Shown in pieces: positions 33,950-42,278 of a stretch of 64,000 bases of DNA. Every line of letters starts with the position of its first letter. Position 1 is the first letter of the stretch. Both the position numbers and the translations under genes were made by a program. The notes under the pieces were generated by a model, which saw only the letters and a list, made by a program, of their open reading frames with translations, was not told where the DNA came from and did not search any database. Origin of the DNA: Metabacillus mangrovi (GTDB taxonomy: Bacteria > Bacillota > Bacilli > Bacillales > Bacillaceae). The DNA lies in assembly GCF_009711125.1 (NCBI RefSeq), contig NZ_WMIB01000007.1, positions 78,945-142,944 of the forward strand, in the 5' to 3' direction.

Positions 33950-34008
33950 AATGGCTGCCAGGTTCCCATTCGCATTCCCCTTTGTCCATCTAAATATCTA
34001 TTTATAAA

Positions 34009-34030
34009 AGTGAATAAAGACTCATTCACT
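34009..34030. promoter_or_regulatory. 22-base palindrome upstream of YhgE/Pip
   Basis: AGTGAAT-N8-ATTCACT. The inner 18 bases match a FadR/TetR-type site (TGAATGA-N4-TCATTCA) at most positions. A TetR-family repressor is likely, but no tetR gene is adjacent. Confidence 0.5.
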
Positions 34031-34045
34031 GTTACTCTTTTATAT

Positions 34046-34059
34046 ACTGAATATTCAGT
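34046..34059. promoter_or_regulatory. 14-base palindrome ACTGAATATTCAGT
   Basis: Perfect dyad 16 bases from the 22-base palindrome. It may be a second operator for the YhgE/Pip promoter. Confidence 0.4.
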
Positions 34060-34219
34060 GATTATTCCTGCCTGTTTTATAATAGCCTTAAAAATATTTA
34101 TCTGTTATGCAATAAAATAAAAAACCATAAAAAGGTCGTTTATCCTATTTTTAGTAAGGGTAAAAGAAACAAGGAATTTCAAAAAATAACCTTTAATGGG
34201 AAAGGAGTGCGTACAGCGT

Positions 34220-34708
34220 ATGGTAAACCAGCAGCAGTATGCGGGGTTTTGGATAAGGTTCGCAGCTTATCTGATTGACTCTTTTATTTTGTCTTTTGGT
34301 ATGGGTATTTTCGTATTTCTTTTTACCATGTCGATCACTCTTTTGATTGAAACCGGAAATGATGCAGCGGCCATTGGATTTATGATCATCATGTACATAC
34401 TCATTACCGGACTTAGCCTGGCTTATTACATTTTAATGCCGGTAACTGTATGGCAGGGCACGATCGGGAAAAAGCTGATAGGATTGAAAATTGTGGATGC
34501 AGACGGAAATAAACTGACGATCGGCAGATCTGCCGGAAGAACCTTTTCCATGATGATTTCGGGCATGACCATGTATATCGGCTACATTATGGCCGGCTTC
34601 ACAGACCGAAAGCAGGCTCTGCATGATATGATCGCCAAAACCTATGTGATTCAGAGGCAAAGCGAGTGGCAGGCGGCTCCCATTCAAGAGAACCGTCCTT
34701 TGACGTAA
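34220..34708 (+). CDS. RDD-family membrane protein, first copy
   Basis: 162 residues, three to four membrane helices. RDD hallmarks are FWIRFAAYLID near the start, WQGTIGKKLIGLKIVD in the middle and MAGFTDRKQALHDMIAKTYVI at the end. The family is membrane-bound; one branch acts in Na+/H+ antiport. AAGGAG lies 12 bases upstream of the chosen ATG (an earlier ATG at 34196 would put the site inside the gene). It is a tandem paralogue of the next gene. Confidence 0.85.
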   Translation: MVNQQQYAGFWIRFAAYLIDSFILSFGMGIFVFLFTMSITLLIETGNDAAAIGFMIIMYILITGLSLAYYILMPVTVWQGTIGKKLIGLKIVDADGNKLTIGRSAGRTFSMMISGMTMYIGYIMAGFTDRKQALHDMIAKTYVIQRQSEWQAAPIQENRPLT

Positions 34709-34756
34709 ACAGCATGACCGGTTAGGAAAAAGATAAGCGGCAGGAGGAAAAGACAA

Positions 34757-35218
34757 ATGAATACACGAAAATATGCAGGATTCTGGATTCGCTGCGCAGC
34801 TTTTTTGATTGATTATGCCATTCTCTCTTTAATTTTCATCATCCCGAGCATCATGATGATCGGCGGTGATCCTGCAGAGAATACAACGATGAGGTTTAGT
34901 ATTTTCACTTTTGCCCTTGTACCTGCCGTCATTCTCTACTTCACGATCCTTCCCATGACGAAATGGCAGGGCACCATCGGGAAAAAGCTGCTTGGGCTGA
35001 AAATCATCAATGAGAACGGCGGACGAGTTTCACCAGGCCAGGCAATCCTCAGATACATCGGGTATGTCATCAGCAATGCCATTTTTACCGTCGGATTTAT
35101 TATGGCTGCCTTTACAGACAGAAAGCGCGGCCTGCATGACATGATCGCCAAAACCTATGTAGTCAAAAGCCGCACACAGGAGTATGCACAGCCTGCTGCA
35201 GGCCAGACTTCTCTTTGA
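34757..35218 (+). CDS. RDD-family membrane protein, second copy
   Basis: 153 residues, same signatures as its neighbour: FWIRCAAFLIDYAIL, MTKWQGTIGKKLLGLKII and AAFTDRKRGLHDMIAKTYVV. AGGAGG precedes the ATG. The close tandem copy (48-base gap) suggests a recent duplication or a hetero-oligomer. A strong terminator follows. Confidence 0.85.
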   Translation: MNTRKYAGFWIRCAAFLIDYAILSLIFIIPSIMMIGGDPAENTTMRFSIFTFALVPAVILYFTILPMTKWQGTIGKKLLGLKIINENGGRVSPGQAILRYIGYVISNAIFTVGFIMAAFTDRKRGLHDMIAKTYVVKSRTQEYAQPAAGQTSL

Positions 35219-35220
35219 AT

Positions 35221-35257
35221 AAAAAACCGGAGCTGAAAATTCAGCTCCGGTTTTTTT
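35221..35257. terminator. Bidirectional terminator after the RDD pair
   Basis: 16-base-pair AAAACCGGAGCTGAAA stem with A and T tracts on either side; shared with the convergent epimerase gene. Confidence 0.9.
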
Positions 35258-36296
35258 ACCGTATCAGTCCATCCTTTTCCATCTGTGCAACCTGATCGTT
35301 CAGTGTAGTACGCAGGCTCCGGTAGTCCATATCCAGCTCCCTGATGCTTTTGCTGTTGTCAAAATGGGCGGTGATCCCTATATTTCTTGATACATAACGG
35401 CGGGTAAAACCGATCTTGGGTGCAAGCAGCCACATGATGAGCTTCGGAATTTCTATTTTCGGAAGCCGGAAGCGGCCGGGGGCAGCTTCACCGATTACCT
35501 TGGCCATTTGAAGAAGGGAAGCTTCCTCATTGCTGATGAGATAGCGGCCTGAAGCAGTGTTCAGAAAAGCCGCGCGCTTATGTGCTTTTGCCGCATCACG
35601 GACATCGACAATCCCATTTATCAGCTTCGGAACGCCGGTTTTGTATTTGCCTTTAACAAGATCTAATATAGTGGAAATACTTGTTGAATCTGTTCTTTTT
35701 GCAAGCGAGGGCCCGAGGATAAAGGTGGGGTTAATCGTCACAAGATCCCATCTGTCCTGCTCTCCGGCAATTCTCCATGCTTCCTTTTCAGCTGCCGTCT
35801 TGGAATAGCTGTAAGGCTGATGATCCGGTGAACTGGTCGTGTTCCAGTCTCTTTCCGTAAAAGCCGGCTTTCCTTCCATGTCCGCATTGTCTCCGAAAAT
35901 GGCAACCGCACTGCTCGTCAGCACCACTCTTCTTACCGATTCGGACTTATTAACAGAAGAGAGAACGTTCCGTGTCCCCTCGAGGGCAGGCTTGATTAAA
36001 TCCTTTTTTGCATCGCGGAAACCGCTGATGAAAAAGGGAGAAGCCGTATGGAATACGTATTCACTTCCGTCTGCAGCCTGATCGAAGCTTCCTTCTCTTA
36101 AGAGATTGGCTTCAAAAACGTGAAGGGTGCCTTCAGCGTTTCTCTCAGCATCCAGTAAATGCTCATAACCGGCCGTTCTGCCTTTATCACGCACGGTTAT
36201 CCTTACCTCATGCCCGTCTTCCAGAAGCTCTTTCACGAGCCAGGAAGCCACATATCCGGTTCCTCCCGTGACTAGTACAATCTTTTTATTCATCAT
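35256..36296 (-). CDS. NAD-dependent epimerase/dihydroflavonol-4-reductase-like protein
   Basis: 346 residues, extended SDR. The cofactor motif is VTGGTGYVAS, the catalytic S and YxxxK are in VVLTSSAVAIFG and YSYSKTAAEK, and the C-terminal part (YRSLRTTLNDQV) is typical of DFR-like reductases. Substrate unknown. Two ATGs overlap at the start (36296 and 36293) after GAGGAAG. The gene follows tetR by 40 bases and has a palindrome matching the one at tetR in its leader. Confidence 0.9.
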   Translation of the reverse strand: MMNKKIVLVTGGTGYVASWLVKELLEDGHEVRITVRDKGRTAGYEHLLDAERNAEGTLHVFEANLLREGSFDQAADGSEYVFHTASPFFISGFRDAKKDLIKPALEGTRNVLSSVNKSESVRRVVLTSSAVAIFGDNADMEGKPAFTERDWNTTSSPDHQPYSYSKTAAEKEAWRIAGEQDRWDLVTINPTFILGPSLAKRTDSTSISTILDLVKGKYKTGVPKLINGIVDVRDAAKAHKRAAFLNTASGRYLISNEEASLLQMAKVIGEAAPGRFRLPKIEIPKLIMWLLAPKIGFTRRYVSRNIGITAHFDNSKSIRELDMDYRSLRTTLNDQVAQMEKDGLIR

Positions 36297-36320
36297 TTCT
36301 TCCTCGTTTCATGTATATGT

Positions 36321-36334
36321 TGAACGTTTGTTCA
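36321..36334. promoter_or_regulatory. TetR operator candidate in front of the epimerase gene
   Basis: TGAACGTTTGTTCA, a 14-base palindrome between the tetR stop and the epimerase start. It has the same length and consensus (TGAAYGTTYRTTCA) as the site upstream of tetR. Confidence 0.6.
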
Positions 36335-36336
36335 GT

Positions 36337-36906
36337 CTATAGTCGAATTGCTTCCCAGCAAGCATCTGTGACTTGTTCAATTAGTTCATCATCCGCGTGA
36401 ACCGCACCTTCCGCATGCTGCTGTGCCAGTTTAGTGGCCGTGCCCAGTGTCAGCATATAGATAACAGCGTCTGGAAGAGGCTTCACGATCTGCTCCTTTT
36501 TTGCTCTGAGGAATACATCAGTAAGAGGCTTTTGCATGGCGTTTACAGTACTCTGAATCTCAGGCCGGTTGTATGGAGACTGCAGGAACTGCTCCATAAA
36601 CATCATTTCCTCCTTCATCAGCACAGATACTTCAATGGTCTTTCTCACGAGAAAGCGCACCTGGTTTCTCACAGTCAGGGATTGATCCAGTCCAGCTGTA
36701 ACCAGATTAATGAAATGGTGTTTCTCCCGGATATATAATTTTTCAATTAAACTCTCTTTATTGCTGAAATAATGATAAATGATTCCAGCACTTACACCTG
36801 CTCTTCCCGCTACCTTGGCCATTGATGTTCCGTGGAATCCGTACTCGGATATCAGCTGCAGCGTTGCTTTGAGGATTAATGCCTCTTTGCCATGTGACGC
36901 CTCCAA
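36337..36906 (-). CDS. TetR-family repressor
   Basis: 189 residues. N-terminal HTH (SEYGFHGTSMAKVAGRAGVSAGIIYHYFSNKESLIEKLY) and a C-terminal ligand domain of the AcrR/YxaF type. It heads a unit with the epimerase gene and should repress it until a small hydrophobic ligand binds. A promoter with TAGACA-17-TAGGAT lies just before a 14-base palindrome, giving classic autoregulation. Confidence 0.9.
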   Translation of the reverse strand: MEASHGKEALILKATLQLISEYGFHGTSMAKVAGRAGVSAGIIYHYFSNKESLIEKLYIREKHHFINLVTAGLDQSLTVRNQVRFLVRKTIEVSVLMKEEMMFMEQFLQSPYNRPEIQSTVNAMQKPLTDVFLRAKKEQIVKPLPDAVIYMLTLGTATKLAQQHAEGAVHADDELIEQVTDACWEAIRL

Positions 36907-36928
36907 GCATGAACCGCCTCACTCTCAG

Positions 36929-36944
36929 TTGAATGTTCATTCAA
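36929..36944. promoter_or_regulatory. TetR autoregulatory operator
   Basis: TTGAATGTTCATTCAA, perfect palindrome, immediately downstream of the -10 of the tetR promoter. Confidence 0.65.
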
Positions 36945-36945
36945 T

Positions 36946-36974
36946 ATCCTACCCTTTCGAGGAGGATTTGTCTA
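36946..36974 (-). promoter_or_regulatory. SigA promoter of tetR
   Basis: Minus strand TAGACA (36969-36974), 17-base spacer, TAGGAT (36946-36951). Confidence 0.55.
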
Positions 36975-37038
36975 CTTTTGGCGAATTAAGGTAGTATTAC
37001 CCATTTTATAAACAATACTTTAGAACTATTACATCTAA

Positions 37039-37073
37039 TAAAAAAGAGCAGGGAATGCCTTTTAAGCATCCCC
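37039..37073 (-). terminator. Terminator of recQ
   Basis: GGGGATGC/GCATTCCC stem on the minus strand, followed after five bases by a T-run. Confidence 0.5.
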
Positions 37074-39215
37074 TTCTATTTTATTCTCATTCTGGCCGGC
37101 CATTACGAGATACGCTTTTATCATAAAATAGGAAATGCCTTCAGGAAGCAGCTCTTTTATTGGCTTCAGCCGGTCAGAGCCAGCCATTTTGACCGCTTCT
37201 TCAATTTGACTCCTGTACTCAGTAGGAACAAGCTTTTCCCTATTCATTTCCTCACCCGACTCCAGGCATTTAATCAGATGATTTTCGACAGTCATGACAG
37301 AGAGGTCCCGTTCCGCTGCAATGTCCTGAACCGGTATTCCTTCCTTGTACATTTTGAGTGTATCAAGATGGGAATTGGCTGAAGCTTTGCTGCGTGACGG
37401 TTTTTCAGCAGGCGCTGCAGCGTCCGTGGCCTGTTCATAGTCCGGATGCTGCACTTTGAATGAATGGATGGCTTCAATAAAGGCTTTTCCGTATTTATCT
37501 GCCTTATGCTGTCCGACTCCTGATACATTCAGGAAATCTGCTTCGTCCGCCGGCTGCCTGATGCACATGTCCTTTAGTGCAGTATCGGAAAAAATGACAA
37601 ATGGCGGTACACTTTCCTTTTCAGCCAGCGATTTTCGGACGGCGCGGAGAGCTTCAAACAATTCATCACCGGACGCGATTTCCCTCGTTTGAACGGCTTC
37701 TTTCCGAAATAAGGTCCGGTTTCCAGTCAAAACATCCTTCCCGTTCGGGTGGACATAGATGACCGGATACGTTCCGTGCTCCACTGCAATAAGCTCCTGT
37801 GATATCAAAAATTCAATAAAGGACGTAACGTCCTTTGCGCTTCTGTTTTTCATGATTCCATAAGTAGGAAGGCTGCTGAAGCCGAAATCGAGCACTTTTT
37901 TATTTTGTGAACCGGTCAGCACTTGGGCGAGCAGAGCTTTACCATACCGTTTCTGCCCCATCCGGACGAGGCATGAAAGAACCATCTGGGCATCTTTTGT
38001 AACATCCCTGCTCTCCCTGTTATCCGTGCAATTACCGCACCGGCCGCACGGCGGTATGTCGTTTCCGCTGAAATAACGGACGATCTTCTGCTGCAGGCAC
38101 CCTTCTGTATGGCAGTAATCCGTCATGAGCTGCAGCTTCTCGAGCTCCTGCGGCATCCGGAACCGGTCGCCGGACTGGTCAATCAGAAAGCGCTGAACCT
38201 GAACATCCTGCGGGGAATAAAGCAGAATGCATTCACTGTCCAGACCATCCCGCCCTGCTCTGCCGGCTTCCTGATAATAGCTCTCCATGTTTTTGGGGAG
38301 CTGGTAATGAATGACGTACCTTATGTTGCTTTTATCGATCCCCATCCCAAAGGCATTCGTGGCTACCATCACAGTGGTGCGGTCGAGCAGGAAGTCCTCC
38401 TGGCCGCTGATCCGCTCGTTATCGCTCATCCCTGCATGATATTTAGAAACGGAAATCCCGTTTTTCATCAGCCCCTCATGCAGCTGGTCGACATTTTTTC
38501 TCGTTGCCGCATAAATGATGCCCGATTCTGACGCGTTCTTTTTTAGAAATTCTTTCAGAAATCGCTGGCGGTCCTGCCCCTTAATAACGGAAAAAGACAA
38601 GTTTTCTCTGGCAAAACCTGTTATGACTGTATTGGATTCATCAATATTCAAAGAAAGGCAAATATCCTCGCGCACCTTTTCTGTGGCTGTCGCGGTCAAT
38701 GCCATTACTGCCGGTTTTTGGGGCAGCCGGTCTATCATGCGGCTGATCCGCTGGTAACTCGGCCGGAAGTCATGGCCCCACTGCGAAATACAGTGAGCCT
38801 CATCTACCGCTATAAGCGGAATGGGAAGCTCCATCAGGCGGCTCATAAATTCCGGGGATTCCAGACGTTCGGGAGCAATATACAGAAGCTGGTATTTTCC
38901 CTCTTTTGCGGAGGACATCCGTTCTGCCGCTTCCGCCGCCGAAAGGGAGCTGTTGATGTATGCAGCCGGAATACCGGCCTGCAGCAAAGCATCCACCTGG
39001 TCCTTCATCAGGGAAATCAGCGGGGAAATGACAATGGCGGTTCCTTCCATTACAAGAGCGGGAATCTGATAGCATATCGATTTTCCGCCTCCCGTAGGCA
39101 TTACACATAATGTGTCGTTTCCTTCAAGCACAGACTGAATAGCCCGCTCCTGCCCAGGACGGAAGGAAGAAAACCCATAGTGTTTTTCCAGCAGCTGCCG
39201 GGCTTGTTCGAGCAT
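37062..39215 (-). CDS. recQ: RecQ-type ATP-dependent DNA helicase
   Basis: 717 residues. Walker A is MPTGGGKS (40-47), Walker B is AVDEAHCISQWGHDF, followed by the SF2 core, the RecQ zinc module (CHTEGCLQQ... CGRCGNC with four Cys), a winged-helix, an HRDC domain (about 510-585) and a C-terminal helix-turn-helix extension (HTH_40-like, VQDIAAERDLSVMTVENHL). RecQ unwinds recombination and replication intermediates 3' to 5'. The start at MLEQARQLL follows GAGAGG; upstream in-frame ATGs have no ribosome binding site. Confidence 0.95.
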   Translation of the reverse strand: MLEQARQLLEKHYGFSSFRPGQERAIQSVLEGNDTLCVMPTGGGKSICYQIPALVMEGTAIVISPLISLMKDQVDALLQAGIPAAYINSSLSAAEAAERMSSAKEGKYQLLYIAPERLESPEFMSRLMELPIPLIAVDEAHCISQWGHDFRPSYQRISRMIDRLPQKPAVMALTATATEKVREDICLSLNIDESNTVITGFARENLSFSVIKGQDRQRFLKEFLKKNASESGIIYAATRKNVDQLHEGLMKNGISVSKYHAGMSDNERISGQEDFLLDRTTVMVATNAFGMGIDKSNIRYVIHYQLPKNMESYYQEAGRAGRDGLDSECILLYSPQDVQVQRFLIDQSGDRFRMPQELEKLQLMTDYCHTEGCLQQKIVRYFSGNDIPPCGRCGNCTDNRESRDVTKDAQMVLSCLVRMGQKRYGKALLAQVLTGSQNKKVLDFGFSSLPTYGIMKNRSAKDVTSFIEFLISQELIAVEHGTYPVIYVHPNGKDVLTGNRTLFRKEAVQTREIASGDELFEALRAVRKSLAEKESVPPFVIFSDTALKDMCIRQPADEADFLNVSGVGQHKADKYGKAFIEAIHSFKVQHPDYEQATDAAAPAEKPSRSKASANSHLDTLKMYKEGIPVQDIAAERDLSVMTVENHLIKCLESGEEMNREKLVPTEYRSQIEEAVKMAGSDRLKPIKELLPEGISYFMIKAYLVMAGQNENKIEGDA

Positions 39216-39440
39216 TGAGGTCATCCTCTCTATCACATCGCATGTTCACGAATCAAATTGTTCTCACTGAATGTTAATTATAGAGGCATTCCTGTCTTCT
39301 TGCAAAAACAGAGAATAAGGTTTTACGAGTCTGATGAATAAGGGACTTGTGCAGTGTCGGCAGTTTGAGGATTCTTTCTCATCTGTAATTCTTTGTTTTC
39401 TGCAAATATTCTGCATTTTTCAGTCCAGAGCTCTTACCGG
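39216..39440. other. Divergent intergenic region between recQ and the second kinase
   Basis: A/T-rich and without a gene; promoter signals for the kinase start at 39444. No other structure was found. Confidence 0.3.
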
Positions 39441-39443
39441 GAA

Positions 39444-39470
39444 GAAGGAACTTCGCTGGATTTGTCGAAT
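39444..39470 (+). promoter_or_regulatory. SigH-like promoter with overlapping Spo0A-box-like site
   Basis: GAAGGAACT (39444-39452) has one mismatch to RNAGGAWWW; after an 11-base spacer GTCGAAT (39464-39470) matches RNNGAAT. TGTCGAA at 39463-39469, inside the -10, is a perfect Spo0A box. Confidence 0.6.
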
Positions 39471-39516
39471 AACCTAGGAGTCTGATAGATTGCAAAAGCA
39501 GGAAATGAGGGGAAAC

Positions 39517-40638
39517 ATGGATCGTTCATTGCTTGAATCACATAAAAAAATCCTGGTTCGCTTCCTTGAAGAACAACAGTCCCACTTTTTATCCGAATGG
39601 CATAGGACGATTTTCATCCGCAAGGTAGATCCCCATAAGGAGAAAATCAAAGAAAACGGCACGCAGATGTATTCTTTGATTAAAGAAGCAGTCGGGGGTA
39701 AGCTTTCGGATGAAAGCATGAAAGCTCTTGCGCATAAAGTGGCACACGAGCGGCTTGAAGCGAATTCCAATATAGGTGATTTTGTTTATAATGTGAATGC
39801 CGGAAGAAGCCTTCTCGTCCGAAATATTTTCCATACGGATATTCCAGTCAAAGACCTGGGGTTTTTCATCAGCCATATGAATCAGCAGTTTGATGTTTTC
39901 ATTTATTACGCCGTGACTCAATATACAAACCTGAAGAACAAGGTCATCAGCGAGAAAAATACATACATTCATGAAAATCATAAAGATAAGCTTGCCCTGC
40001 TCGGCCAGATGTCATCAAGCTTCGTTCACGAGTTCCGGAATCCTTTAACCTCGGTAATGGGCTTTGTGAAACTTCTGAAAAATGATCATCCTGAGCTGCA
40101 GTATCTCGACATCATCAATCATGAGCTGAACCAGCTCAATTTCCGGATCACCCAGTTCCTTCATACATCCAAAGCGGATTTTAACGGAACGGAAAAAGAA
40201 GATACCGAAATCGCAAAGCTGTTCGATGACATCCGCGAACTGACCTACCCGAGCATCGCAGAATCAGACGTTCATGTCGGCAGCTCTTTTGAAGATGGTT
40301 TGGTCATCTCCACCTACCGGGATGAATTGAAGCAGGTGCTGCTGAATTTATTTATCAATTCAATTGATGCACTCAAGCAGAAAGATAAACCGAGAAACCT
40401 GCTCGTGAAAGGCTTTCAGGAAAACGGAGAGGCATTTATTTCGATTTCCAATAACGGCCCTGCCATTCCTCCTGAAAACATCAGCACCATCTTCGAACCT
40501 TTTTTTACGACAAAAGAACTCGGCACCGGCATCGGTCTCTACGTGTGCAAAAAGATTGTTGAAAAACACGGAGGCTCTATCACCTGTTCCTCCAATGAAG
40601 AAATGACAGTATTCACCATCACTTTACCTGCCCTGTAA
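39517..40638 (+). CDS. Soluble sporulation-type histidine kinase with globin-like sensor
   Basis: 373 residues, no membrane segments. The N-terminal 145 residues (RFLEEQQSHFLSEWHRTI; HERLEANSNIGDFVYNVNAGR) resemble the HisK_N sensor fold of B. anthracis BA2291 and the pXO sporulation inhibitors. HisKA has H171 in SSFVHEFRNPLTSVMGF, then HATPase with NLFINSIDAL and GTGIGLYVC. It probably feeds the Spo0 phosphorelay; BA2291-type kinases can also act as phosphatases. No response regulator lies beside it. The start follows GAGGGG. Confidence 0.85.
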   Translation: MDRSLLESHKKILVRFLEEQQSHFLSEWHRTIFIRKVDPHKEKIKENGTQMYSLIKEAVGGKLSDESMKALAHKVAHERLEANSNIGDFVYNVNAGRSLLVRNIFHTDIPVKDLGFFISHMNQQFDVFIYYAVTQYTNLKNKVISEKNTYIHENHKDKLALLGQMSSSFVHEFRNPLTSVMGFVKLLKNDHPELQYLDIINHELNQLNFRITQFLHTSKADFNGTEKEDTEIAKLFDDIRELTYPSIAESDVHVGSSFEDGLVISTYRDELKQVLLNLFINSIDALKQKDKPRNLLVKGFQENGEAFISISNNGPAIPPENISTIFEPFFTTKELGTGIGLYVCKKIVEKHGGSITCSSNEEMTVFTITLPAL

Positions 40639-40678
40639 AAAAGAGTGTAAACCGCGAAGGGCTTACACTCCTTTTTTA
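40637..40678. terminator. Terminator between the kinase and telA
   Basis: GAGTGTAA/TTACACTC stem (40643-40650 with 40663-40670), flanked by A- and T-tracts. Confidence 0.85.
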
Positions 40679-41463
40679 ATTTGGAGGGAAGCAAGCTTTC
40701 GCTCAGCATCCTCCCTCTGCATAAAGCCTTCTTTTTGAATCAGCAGTGACTCCTCCAAATTCCGCTGAAGTGCCTCCTTTTCGTCAGACAGCGCCTTCGG
40801 GGCATCCTCTGCATTCTGCTGCCTGAGCACATCAGATGCCATGCTTATCCTGTTTCTCCATAAAGGAATCGCAGTGAGCACAGAAGATTGGATCTTGCCG
40901 ATCAAAAGCCGGTTCGTATGCTGGATCAGTTTGATCTGCGGAGCAGTCTGCCTCGCGATCTCCCGGCTTATTTTTAAATCATAGAGCCTGCGGTCAAGTG
41001 ACTCAGCGGCCTCCTCCTCCGGGTGAAGTTCCCGAAGCTTGCGCTCGCCTGCTTCAATACAGATGTTCAGTTCCCTGTGAAAAGCCTCATTCTGCTCGTA
41101 CAGATCATCCAGCATCTCAATATCGGCAAGAAGGAGGTCCTTGCTTCCGGCAAGTCTGAGGGCTGCCCGATCCAGCTGCACACTCATTTTCCGGTACCTT
41201 GAAAGAAGCTCCTGCGGAGTTTTCCCAGGCAAAAATCTTGAGAAAAAGCCGCTTCGCTTCAGCGGGTCCGCTTCATCAAGCTTATCCATAATTTCCTTCA
41301 GAACCAATCCCGTCTGTCCCCGGTCCTTCTCTTTTACATACTCCATCATTTGAGCGGAAATTTTCAGCAGACCGGACTGAGCCGGAACCCCAAATTCTGA
41401 AAGATCCTTTCTGAAAATGCTGTCCGCCATCTTTTCTACTTTCCGTTCTTCGTTCTCGTTCAT
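40663..41463 (-). CDS. TelA/YaaN-family toxic anion resistance-like protein
   Basis: 266 residues. The core TelA motifs are present: LMDKLDEADPLKR, PGKTPQELLSRYRKMSVQLDRA and SVLTAIPLWRNRISMASDVLRQQ. The protein is shorter than typical family members (usually about 360-390 residues), so an N-terminal and part of the C-terminal region are reduced. It is co-translated (ATGA overlap) with the xpaC gene upstream, as in B. subtilis. The function is unclear; the tellurite phenotype is from distant relatives. Confidence 0.85.
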   Translation of the reverse strand: MNENEERKVEKMADSIFRKDLSEFGVPAQSGLLKISAQMMEYVKEKDRGQTGLVLKEIMDKLDEADPLKRSGFFSRFLPGKTPQELLSRYRKMSVQLDRAALRLAGSKDLLLADIEMLDDLYEQNEAFHRELNICIEAGERKLRELHPEEEAAESLDRRLYDLKISREIARQTAPQIKLIQHTNRLLIGKIQSSVLTAIPLWRNRISMASDVLRQQNAEDAPKALSDEKEALQRNLEESLLIQKEGFMQREDAERKLASLQIKKGV

Positions 41464-42089
41464 TTCAAATCCTTCTTTTGATCAATGGCATGCTTTGCGG
41501 CAGTGTTCTCAAATTTGAGGCTGCTGATGTCATCCGACAGCATCTGGAAAAGATCCTCCTCCATCGTAAAGGTCAGCTCCTTCAAAGTCCGGTTCGCTTC
41601 CTTCAAAGAGGACTGAATCTCGCTGTTCTTTTTCGGCTGAAGGGACAGGAAAGCATACCGTTCCGTAATTTCCACCGCCGAGTCCAAATGATTATAAAAA
41701 AAGGATTCGGCTTTATAAAAGCGCTGCGGTTCTTTTTCAGCAAGCTTGCAGATCCTCCGCACGACTCGAAGGAGATCCACTGTCTGCTTCAAAAGGGAGA
41801 CACTGCGGATTGAAAATAACGCCCGGCTCAGCCGGTTCATTTTCTGCTTCGCTTCTTTTACATTTTTCTGTATATAACGGTACTCACTTCGTGTCAGACC
41901 GCTTTTTTTCAAGAAGCGCGCATGAACAACCGCAGCCGCTGTGCCGTATGCTGCCGCCCCCCCTGCTAGAGCAATCCCTGATGAGGAAAGATAAGGCATA
42001 GACATTGGAAAAAAAGCCGTCAGCCAAACGGCCGACATCACCGGCAGCGAAACAAAAACACCCGTTGTATGTGTAATGAACCGATTCAT
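41460..42089 (-). CDS. xpaC: XpaC family membrane protein
   Basis: 209 residues with two N-terminal membrane helices and a charged helical C-terminus. The stretch GLTRSEYRYIQKNVKEAKQKMNRL is the XpaC hallmark. The B. subtilis family name comes from hydrolysis of a phosphate dye, but the biochemical role is unknown. The start at MNRFITHTTG is set by AGGAG 9 bases upstream. It is the first gene of an xpaC-telA unit. Confidence 0.85.
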   Translation of the reverse strand: MNRFITHTTGVFVSLPVMSAVWLTAFFPMSMPYLSSSGIALAGGAAAYGTAAAVVHARFLKKSGLTRSEYRYIQKNVKEAKQKMNRLSRALFSIRSVSLLKQTVDLLRVVRRICKLAEKEPQRFYKAESFFYNHLDSAVEITERYAFLSLQPKKNSEIQSSLKEANRTLKELTFTMEEDLFQMLSDDISSLKFENTAAKHAIDQKKDLK

Positions 42090-42278
42090 CACTATCGACT
42101 CCTGACTTGAATTTCTTGCTAAATCATACGTTTCACACCCGTATCCGGTTTCACACTTTCTTATTGCTATCGTACACGATTTTACCGTCTTCTTCCATAG
42201 ACCTGCATAAGTACCCGCACATAAGTCCGGAGGCGTAGCTTCTTTTTCAGCTATACTATAGAAAAAGGAGTGTTGAAA

